Below are positions 56,842 through 64,000 of a stretch of 64,000 nucleotides of DNA, piece after piece. Position numbers and translations under genes: made by a program. Each line of letters opens with the position of its first letter. Position 1 is the stretch's first letter. The notes under the pieces were generated by a model. The model was not told the DNA's origin, searched no databases, and saw nothing but the letters and a program-made list of their open reading frames with translations. Source of the DNA: Cyprinodon diabolis (taxonomy: Eukaryota; Chordata; Actinopteri; Cyprinodontiformes; Cyprinodontidae); NCBI GenBank assembly GCA_030533445.1, contig CM060076.1, positions 7,703,501 to 7,767,500 of the forward strand, read 5' to 3'.

Positions 56842-57454
56842 TTATTCAGACCTTGGAAAACATTGGCTACTGTATTGTCAAAAGTATTTGTAAATTCATA
56901 GCATGCCCACAGTTTAGAGACAGTGTCAAAGGTTTTGAAGTTTTCCACACCCTGAAAGAACTCTTTAAAAACTAGCTCTGCCTCTACTAAACGTGTTAGT
57001 CTGACAACTATGTGCAACTTTTACTTTTACTTTATGCCCAGTTCTGCTGTGGTTCAGGAGGAAAGGCCCCGCGTTTACACTCATGTTTGACCGCTATTCT
57101 GTTAACAGGGAAACCAAATAAAGCCATATGTTTCCCAGTAGGCACTGCTGTTAAAAATGAAAGCCCAAGTGTGTCATCTGAAAGTTGGGTAATTCATAAT
57201 TAATTTGCTTTTATCTCTTGAGAAATCTGCTTTCAACCACAGGACAGACAAACTAGACAGCAGTGGTCGTTTAATGCAGTTTCTGAGGAAGTTTAGTTTT
57301 TATTGCTTCTGTATTTTTAGCGTTTGTGTAATTCTTTATGCTCTTATCATGGAAAAAAAAAACTTAATGGCTCTGTTTCCTTGTTTATCATATGACCCAT
57401 ATTGCTTTGTTTTTTTTACAGGAACTTTTTGTACCTTATCCACTTGTTTATAAA
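56842..57454. other. Unique sequence, nothing recognised
   Basis: No supported frame; the target site of the next transposon is TA at 57455. Confidence 0.4.
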
Positions 57455-57456
57455 TA

Positions 57457-59068
57457 CAGGTGCTGGTCATAAAATTAGAATATCATGAAAAAGTAGATTG
57501 ATTTCAGTAATTCCATTTAAAAAGTGAAACTTGTATATTATATTCATACATTACATACAAACTCATATATTTCAGATGTTTATTTTGTTTAATTTTGATG
57601 ATTACAAATGACAACAAATGAAAATCTCAAATTCATCATATCAGAAAATTAGAATATTACTGAAGACCAATAAAAACAAAGGATTTATAGAAATGTTGGC
57701 CAACTGAAAAGTATGAACATGAAAAGTATGAGCATGTACAGCACTCAGTATTTAGTTGGGCCTCCTTTGGCCTGTATTACTGCAGCAATGCGGCGTGGCA
57801 TGGAGTCGATCAGTCTGTGGCACTGCTCAGGTGTTATGATAGCCCAGGTTGCTCTAATAGTGGCTTTTAGCTCTTCTGAATTGTTGGGTCTGGTGTATTG
57901 CATCTTCTTCTTCACAATACCCCATAGATTTTCTATGGGGTTAAGGTCAGGAGAGTTTGCTGGCCAATTAAGAACAGGGATACCATGGTCCTTCAACCAG
58001 GTACTGGTAGCTTTGGCACTGTGTGCAGGTGCCAAGTCCTGTTGGAAAATGAAATCTGCATCTCCAAAAAGTTGGTCAGCTGCAGGAAGCATGAAGTGCT
58101 CTAAAACTTCCTGGTATGTGGCTGCGTTGACCCTGGACCTCAGAAAACACAATGGACCAACACCAGCAGATGACATGGCACCCCAAACCATCACTGACTG
58201 TGGAAACTTTACACTGGACTTCAAGCAACGTGGATGAAGTGCCTCTCTTCTTTTCCTCCAGACTCTGGGACCTTGATTTCCAAAGGAAATGCAAAATTTA
58301 CTTTCATCAGAGAACATGACTTTGGACCACTCACCAGCAGTCCAGTCCTGTTTCTCTTTAGCCCAGGCAAGACGCTTCTGACGCTGTCTGTGGTTCAAGA
58401 GTGGCTTGACACAAGGAATGCGACAGCAGAAACCCATGTCTTTCATATGTCTGTGTGTGGTGGTTCTTGAAGCACTCACTCCAGCTGCAGTCCACTCTTT
58501 GTGAATCTCCCCCACATTTTTGAATGGGTTTTGTTTCACAATCCTCTCCAGGGTGCGGTTATCTCTCTTGCTTGTACACTTTTTTCGACCACATCTTTTC
58601 CTTCCCTTCGCCTCTCTATTAATGTGCTTGGACACTGAGCTCTGTGAACAGCCAGCCTCTTTAGCGATGACCTTTTGTGTCTTGCCCTCCTTGTGCAAGG
58701 TGTCGATGGTCGTCTTTTGGACAACTGTCAAGTCAGCAGTCTTCCCCATGATTGTGTAGCCTATAGAACTAGACTGAAAGACCATTTAAAGGCTTTTGCA
58801 GGTGGTTTGAGTTAATTAGCTGATTAGAGTGTGGCACCAGGGGCCATCAATTTTGAACCTTTTCACAATATTCTAATTTTCTGATATGATGAATTTGAGA
58901 TTTTCATTTGTTGTCATTTGTAATCATCAAAATTAAACAAAATAAACATCTGAAATATATGAGTTTGTATGTAATGTATGAATATAATATACAAGTTTCA
59001 CTTTTTAAATGGAATTACTGAAATCAATCTACTTTTTCATGATATTCTAATTTTATGACCAGCACCTG
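57457..59068 (-). mobile_element. Tc1/mariner transposon, DD34E, 202-bp inverted repeats
   Basis: 1612 bp with CAGGTGCTGGTCATAAAATT at both ends reading inward. The inverted repeats span 57457-57658 and 58867-59068, each 202 bp, and I see no difference between them. Target TA is duplicated at 57455-57456 and 59069-59070. Near-identical repeats and an intact transposase indicate a very recent insertion, possibly an active copy. Long repeats of this type usually have inner and outer transposase-binding sites (IR/DR layout). Confidence 0.97.
57745..58785 (-). CDS. Tc1/mariner transposase (DD34E), intact frame
   Basis: 346 codons from the first Met, but the conventional start is the Met at residue 13 (codon 58749-58747, MGKTADLTVVQ), giving 334 residues, which is the usual Tc1 length. 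Residues 20-60 are the first helix-turn-helix (KTQKVIAKEAGCSQSSVSKHI), GRKRCGRKK at 61-69 is an AT-hook/nuclear-localisation type patch and 80-125 the second DNA-binding part. Catalytic residues are D160 (MFSDESKF), D250 (FQQDLAPAH) and E285 (SPDLNPIENLW), with 34 residues between the last two. WGAMSSAGVGPL lies between. The product excises and reinserts the element at TA sites. No stop or frameshift was seen, so function is plausible. Confidence 0.95.
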   Translation of the reverse strand: MVFQSSSIGYTIMGKTADLTVVQKTTIDTLHKEGKTQKVIAKEAGCSQSSVSKHINREAKGRKRCGRKKCTSKRDNRTLERIVKQNPFKNVGEIHKEWTAAGVSASRTTTHRHMKDMGFCCRIPCVKPLLNHRQRQKRLAWAKEKQDWTAGEWSKVMFSDESKFCISFGNQGPRVWRKRREALHPRCLKSSVKFPQSVMVWGAMSSAGVGPLCFLRSRVNAATYQEVLEHFMLPAADQLFGDADFIFQQDLAPAHSAKATSTWLKDHGIPVLNWPANSPDLNPIENLWGIVKKKMQYTRPNNSEELKATIRATWAIITPEQCHRLIDSMPRRIAAVIQAKGGPTKY

Positions 59069-59070
59069 TA

Positions 59071-59580
59071 TTGTTCCTTCCTTGAGTCTCTGCAGAGAAA
59101 AACAGTGTGAAAGATCACACATTGGTTTGCTGTTTCTTTTAATCATTCAGAGAGTTCAGCCTTAGGTTGCTCTGTTGTGGTGCTTTAGCAACAGACTGTT
59201 TATTTGTCTTGTAAGAGGGAGTAGCTTCAGGCTCTCCGGCAAAAAAATCCAGACAAATAAATGTTTAAAAAAAAGCTGTGTTTTGGAATAAATGTAATAG
59301 AAACCAATTTAGGGGTTCACTCTCAGGTTTTTTGGTGCTATGTTTACTCTCAGAAACCTCACACACATTTTCCCTTTGTCTCGTTAACAGACTGTTAGAT
59401 CAATAACAGGAAAGGAAAGTGAAAGATTTCAGAGTTAGCTAATTGAAAGGAAAGGGGTAAATTACTAGAAATCAGTGAAGATGGGGAAGACAAAAAATAA
59501 TTTAAATCATTTGATGTCCCAGCAGACTGTGCCAGTCTAATTTGTAAAGTTAATTTTACTAAAAGGGTAAATACTTATAA
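59071..59580. other. Unique sequence, nothing recognised
   Basis: No repeat or supported frame. Confidence 0.4.
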
Positions 59581-59582
59581 AT

Positions 59583-59685
59583 ATCCATCCATCCATTTTC
59601 CATCATGCTTTGTTCAAGCTGGGGTCGCAAGGGTTGCTGGTGCCTATCTCCAGCTGTCTACGGGTGGGGTACATCCTGGGGTGTC
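59583..59685 (-). mobile_element. 3' fragment of the GGAT-tailed SINE-like repeat
   Basis: TATCCATCCATCCATTTTCC, AGCTGGGGTCGCAAGGGTTGCTGGTGCC and CCAGCTGTCTACGGG match the fragment at 46631-46780, again on the minus strand. Confidence 0.75.
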
Positions 59686-60060
59686 AAGCTTTATAAAAAA
59701 TATTTTACTTTATTGACATTAAATGGGAAATGTTATTACTAACAGCAACTAATATGTGGTAAAAAAAAAAAAAAAAGTGTTTTTGGGCAGAAATGTCGTC
59801 CTGCCATTCTGCAACTCTTAAAATTATCCCTTTTCCAGGACACCTGAATCCAATGAGCGAATTACCTCATCAACATTTAGTCATGTGGTTCTGCATAGGT
59901 TTGGTAACAAGCCATTCATTTGAATCAGTTAGAAGTTGAAGGATAGTGGCTCTGAGGCCTCAGGGACCTCTGCCTTTGAACAATCTGTTTCAAATGGTTT
60001 TCACCTAACAACATACCTTCTGCTGTCTTTTGTGAAAGTCAAACGAGAGTAAAACCACTG
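59686..60060. other. AT-rich sequence with A-run
   Basis: Poly(A) at about 59761-59775. Words at 59835-59925 (GACACCTGAATCC, AATGAGCGAATT) may belong to an old MITE; nothing firm. Confidence 0.35.
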
Positions 60061-60075
60061 CCCAATTTTGCTATT

Positions 60076-60468
60076 TTTTTTTGTCACTTATATTTTATTA
60101 TTTTCGGTCATAAAACGCACATACAAACAAAAAGGAACAAAGCACACTAACATGAACATGTCTCGGTAGCAACTTCTTTTCCCTTTTTCATTTTATATAA
60201 TGTCAATTTTTCCCATTTTTTATAATCTGTGGTTCTTGTAGTCTCAGTCTGTGTGTTAATCTTTCCATGAGAAATATGTCTTCAATCGTCGTGATCCATT
60301 GGTCCTTTGATGGCACGTTTTACTTCCCCCATTTCATTGTTATACATTTCTTTGCAGCTATCAACATCACTTTTACCAAATAGTTATCCTTTTCATGGAT
60401 AGTATCATCACCAAAATTGCACAAATATAGAATTTCAGGTTTCATTGGAATTACATACCCTAATACTT
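60076..60468 (-). pseudogene. 5'-truncated L1-like LINE (end of ORF2 and tail)
   Basis: On the minus strand the first 270 bp encode the very C-terminus of an L1-type ORF2: CNFGDD, YLVKVMLIAAKKCIT, a WGK followed by an in-frame stop, then SKDQWIT, IEDIFLMERLTHRLRLQE. Next come a short 3' UTR, AATAAAATATAAG and a poly(A) stretch at about 60076-60082. The 15-bp flanks, CCCAATTTTGCTATT (60061-60075) and CCCAATTTTGCAATT (60469-60483), are a target duplication with one mismatch. It is a dead 5'-truncated insertion, with no catalytic residues. Confidence 0.88.
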
Positions 60469-60483
60469 CCCAATTTTGCAATT

Positions 60484-61335
60484 TTAATTATTTATGTCAT
60501 GTTCCCAGGGCATGCTTAGATGGATTGAGACTGATTGATTCAAACAATTGGATCGTGTGTGAATCATACATTGGAAACAAATGAAACAGCCAACTTTGTC
60601 AAAGGTTAACTTAATAAGGCATCCATCCTATTGCATTTCCTGCTTTTTTCCTCCTTAAAAAAAGTACTGGGAGGTATTTTGAAATTCATTTATTTGTTAG
60701 TTAAACACCAAGGCTGCTTATTTTATATATCTTCACTGCCAGGTTACAATGCAGTGCACCACTCAGCCCCTCCTGCTCTGTACCTCTACTGGTCATTGCA
60801 TAAAAGATGCATGAGGAGTGTTGTGTTACTGTGAGAGAGCCTCATTAGTAACCAGAACCTTATCCCTGTGAGGGTGTGCCGCAGTCCTGTTGTCTTTCTG
60901 AGGCCTGGGTAATATACAAATTCATCACCTCCATCCGTTTCTCAGACACTGTTACAGGGGAGGCGGACGGGAACTGATCAAATGTTTACCTCATAAAAGA
61001 GCCGTCGTCTAAGAGCCTTTACCTCTAAAGGTGGTTACCATTTGGACAACTGTGGGCTGAACTTTAGCGCTTCTCTAATCAATTAATGGGCTATTTGAGG
61101 ACAGGGGATGCTCAGCATGTTAAACACCAATAACCCGCCTTTGACATTTTAGTCTTTTAGAGGTGGAATACAGAGAAGGGACTAGGTCTGGTGTTCATTT
61201 GATAATGATGACCTGCAGTTAGTGAGGTTTTTTAGACCCTTTAAATGCATTTTGATTGCTTTATTAACTTAAAAACTTTTTTAAATAGCCAGAACTGAAA
61301 CCATCTACCCCCTAATTATGAGTAAATATAAAAAG
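60484..61335. other. Unique sequence, possible conserved non-coding DNA
   Basis: 60830-61170 has balanced composition without repeat character (for example TCTCTAATCAATTAATGGGC near 61073). No frame or splice pattern. Any regulatory role is speculation. Confidence 0.3.
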
Positions 61336-61741
61336 CAGACATCCCAAGTCTCCCGGAAGTTCTGGGAGTCTCCGTGATATAGATAGTTGTTCACGGATGA
61401 TTTTAGACTTTGCAAGGTGGTGTTTTCGTAATGCGAATGAGAGCGTGCAGGAAATACAATAATTTGTGCACCATGTGCGGATTAGAACTACTGCGATTGC
61501 GCAGGAACAACAAGAGAGAGAGTGGGGTGTGAGGAGGAGGTTGCTGGTGAAACCTATGCAGCGTACCTGTCCAAAGTGATGCTCTGATCAACCAGCGTTC
61601 CAGGCGACTGGTTGTTAGAGACCTGATTGGATCAGTCCGATAAGTTTCTCTGGGTTACTCTCTGACAGTCACCTAGTTACCACTCAAATATAATAATATA
61701 AGCATCTCCCTGAAATGAGTTTTTGGAACATAGGATGTCTG
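61336..61741. mobile_element. Small hAT-like MITE (406 bp)
   Basis: CAGACATCCCAAGTC at the left and CAGACATCCTATGTT inward from the right form short imperfect inverted repeats. TCTCCCGGAAGTTCTGGGAG just inside is a small palindrome. Flanks are A-rich, so a duplication cannot be judged. Non-coding. Confidence 0.55.
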
Positions 61742-62035
61742 AAAAACTCAAATTAAAAGTTAAATAATTTGAGCAATTTCTAATTAAATCTGTAGAGAAA
61801 AATTATTAAAACAGATTTCAACCATAATCTGCGCTTTAAATGTCTTTAGAACTCTAAAAACTCACCTCTTCAGTCTGATATGGACAGTTGTTGTTCCTTT
61901 CCAGTTAATTTATTTTACAACATGGAAAAAAAGTATGTTTGTGTAAGCATTTAGGACATTTTGGATCGGAAAATCATCACATGTAGCTGATGGCAAAACC
62001 ACTTGTATGTCCCTGTAAGTCTTCTGCTGGTACCC
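61742..62035. other. AT-rich sequence, nothing recognised
   Basis: No supported feature. Confidence 0.4.
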
Positions 62036-62170
62036 AATTGCCGAAGGCTGTGATGAATTTATCTTATTATCTGCTTCCATCTCCTCGAACCCCAGTTGGC
62101 CTCGGCAGATGGCCGCTCACACTGAGGCTGGTTCTGCAGGAGGTTCCTTCCTGTTAAAAAGGGAGTTTTC
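62036..62170 (+). mobile_element. LINE 3' UTR fragment (L2-like)
   Basis: CTCCTCGAACCCCAGTTGGCC, GGCAGATGGCCGCTCACACTGAG, CCTGGTTCTGCAGGAGGTTCC-type words and CTTCCTGTTAAAAAGGGAGTTTTCC are the standard blocks between coding end and 3' tail in a common fish LINE. The expected tail with AAGTGCCTTGAGATGA is absent. The frame at 62109-62348 starts in it and is not a gene. Confidence 0.65.
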
Positions 62171-63347
62171 CGGATTCTCTCCTGGATTGTCTCTGGATCT
62201 TGGAAAACCTGGCTCTGACTCTGGATTGACTGTCGTATTCCATATTGTCCCTTTAATCATTCTGCCTGTCTTTGCTCTCATGGACCCGACCCTGTGCATT
62301 GCTGTGGACCAACAAGTAGCTGGCAAAGGAGGGTTTCCTCCAAACTAACCTGGACGGATTCAAGAATCCTCAGGGATTCATCAGGGACGTCGCATCGCAA
62401 CTGGCTTCTTCAGAAACTCTTGATGTTTGTCCTCCAACTCATTGGGTCCTATTTCTGCCTGGTCCCTCAACTGTCCAACTACTTCCTGAAGTTCAAGTTT
62501 TATGCAATTTACAGAAAGAAAATAAACCCGTTAACAATATCTATGATGGGGTCTGCGACACCGTAGAATGAAATACAAATTTATTACTTACAAAATAGGA
62601 AAGATACACAAACAGTGATTTAAAACCCTCTGATTACACACGGTTTGCCCTAAAATATATATATACATTATATACAAGATACATTACAGTCACAGTCATT
62701 ACAAGCAGAAAGTGAGAGTGTATGTTTAAAGCTTCATTACTCACTTTTCAGAAATAACTAAATTATACATACAACAGCTATTGTAATTTTATATTACATA
62801 TAACACTTATATATTTTATCCAGTGCTTATTTTCATGTTTACAGTGAATTAGCAGCTAAAACTATTCTATTTTCTTAAAGTCTATTTTTCCTGAAGCAGC
62901 ATGACAAATTATTTCTAGTTTATGCAAAACTTTATTACTAATATTTCAGAATCAATAGCAGCTCATATTTATTCACAGTAAAAGAAAATAGACATTATCT
63001 CTCTGTAAAGAACCTAATGTTAATTTGCAAACAGCAACAAGACTATTTTTATGAACTGTTTTTAACTAGTATTATCACAAATATATAAGCAACAAATTTT
63101 CCACACAAGAATACCATTTTTTTTTTACCTAAACGAGAAATTATGTGTATACTGATTCCTTTAATCCTTGTATTTTTATGTTTGTTTGTTTTAGTATTAT
63201 GATTTTACACAGTTGAAATTTTTTCAATCATAATAAAAACTTCTTTTTTTACAGTTTTACCAGAGGGACGTTACATTTCACCTCTTTATTGGCTGTGCTC
63301 TGTTTCAGCTATTCTGAACTGTCAACATTTATTGCATGTGTTATTCA
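62171..63347. other. Unclassified, then AT-rich sequence
   Basis: 62171-62570 is GC-richer, open for 90 codons (62294-62566) with no recognisable domain, and contains AAATAAACCCG; it may be an LTR or LINE scrap. 62570-63340 is AT-rich without features. AATAAA on the minus strand occurs at about 63283-63290 and 63328-63333, which would suit a poly(A) site for the next entry. Confidence 0.35.
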
Positions 63348-63684
63348 TTATTCAGTTTTCGGGGTGCCATGTTCGGGAGTGGAGACTGCTTTTTGAGCTG
63401 GAGCCGGGGCCAAAAGAGAGCCCATAACAGCAGCAGGAGGATGTCGAAGAGTGAGTTGTGCGGAAGAAACATGACCCTGAGAGGCCACTGGAACAATTGT
63501 CATTAACTGAGATTTTCTGGGTGGAGGAGGAAGAAGCTGCCACAGTCCAGATGGATTTCTAGAATCTGTAAATCAGGGCTGGTATTCTGGCATTTGAAGG
63601 TCAAACCCCACTGCTGGCCAATCCCCTAAGCTTTGGAGACTTCACATCTCCCATACCTTTATGGCTATTTGGCTTGGTGCTCAT
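63348..63684 (-). CDS. Candidate two-exon coding unit, minus strand
   Basis: Exon 1 (63684-63657, 28 nt) follows a good acceptor (CTAATTTATAATATTGTCTTCAG), begins ATGAGCACC and ends at a donor AAAG/GTATGG. A 91-nt intron ends GATTTACAG at 63566. Exon 2 (63565-63348) continues in phase, the joined length is 246 nt, and it ends in TAA. The peptide is basic and Pro/Ser-rich (PPPPRKSQ, then VPVASQGHVSSAQ and LAPAPAQKAVSTPE). Minus-strand AATAAA signals follow within 80 bp. The first exon may be internal, the ATG being incidental, if the gene extends beyond the window. I do not recognise it. An alternative Ser/Cys-rich frame (63543-63352) looks less protein-like. A retroelement origin is not excluded. 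Confidence 0.33.
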
Positions 63685-63804
63685 CTGAAGACAATATTAT
63701 AAATTAGGAGAATCAAACACAATGAAGTATTGATGCTCTTTATACAGAAAACAATTTAGATGGCATGAAAGTATTTAAAAGAAATCAAAACCATAGCTTC
63801 CTAC

Positions 63805-64000
63805 CAGTGGCAGCTGGTGAAAAATATTTTTGGTGGGGCTGATATAGCCTAGTGTATGTCTCCAACTAATCCGGAATAAGAATTCAAACAATTGGACAAT
63901 ACATACAATACATACAATTTAACAGTAATGATTTAATTTACTATATAATAACAGTAACAGTGATGATTTGGGTCACTGTGACGGGGTTCTTTGGCCTCCA
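63805..64000. mobile_element. Second copy of the LTR-carrying hAT element, cut by window end
   Basis: CAGTGGCAGCTGGTGAAAAA and the following 190 bp match the right end of the element at 43824-45155 in reverse orientation, with a few small differences (for example an extra AATACATAC unit near 63900). It runs into TGTGACGGGGTTC at 63977, the terminus of the embedded LTR. The rest lies beyond the window. Confidence 0.93.

Noticed and set aside
56595..57017. 140-codon frame with a Gly run
   Set aside because: The Gly run is the C27 tract read backwards; the flanks show no protein character.

Overview
The window reads as intergenic or intronic DNA of a ray-finned (teleost) fish. It is AT-rich and almost empty of recognisable host genes. 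It is packed with fish-type transposable elements: a Tf1/sushi chromovirus-type Ty3/gypsy element, many LTRs of the same style, Tc1/mariner elements, hAT elements and MITEs with 8-bp target duplications, L2/CR1-like, L1-like and Penelope-like retroelement pieces, and tRNA-derived SINEs. No bacterial or organellar signal was seen, and no tRNA, rRNA or CRISPR array.

Layout. 1-9.6 kb is mostly unique AT-rich sequence holding a small hAT MITE, an old DNA-transposon remnant, a (TA)70 microsatellite and an old solo LTR with a perfect 5-bp duplication. 9.6-12.6 kb holds an LTR remnant, a solo LTR and a hAT element with a second element nested in it. 12.6-27 kb holds two candidate plus-strand coding exons, a Penelope fragment, a solo LTR, decayed Tc1 pieces, a foldback element and a 1.3 kb hAT. 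27-40 kb has another LTR, an L2-like 3' end, an intact DD36E Tc1/mariner, a SINE, hAT pieces and a solo LTR. 40-46 kb holds a large LINE reverse-transcriptase fragment inserted in an older LINE tail, an imperfect inverted repeat, a hAT element that carries an LTR inside it, and a solo LTR.

47.3-53.1 kb is a nearly complete chromodomain gypsy element on the minus strand, with LTRs about 1-2% different and a GATAA target duplication. Its gag and pol lie in one frame, separated by a single TGA. 53-64 kb holds a SINE, a foldback element inside an LTR remnant, a C27/(CA)n tract, an intact DD34E Tc1 element with 202-bp terminal repeats, a truncated L1 copy with a 15-bp target duplication, MITE and LINE scraps, a candidate minus-strand two-exon coding unit, and the first 196 bp of a second copy of the LTR-carrying hAT element.

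The only proteins supported with confidence are those of the transposons: gypsy Gag and Pol, two transposases, and one LINE reverse transcriptase. Several predicted starts are GTG codons, which are not start codons for nuclear genes; for these I describe open frames rather than true N-termini. Host-gene content is limited to three low-to-moderate confidence exon candidates.
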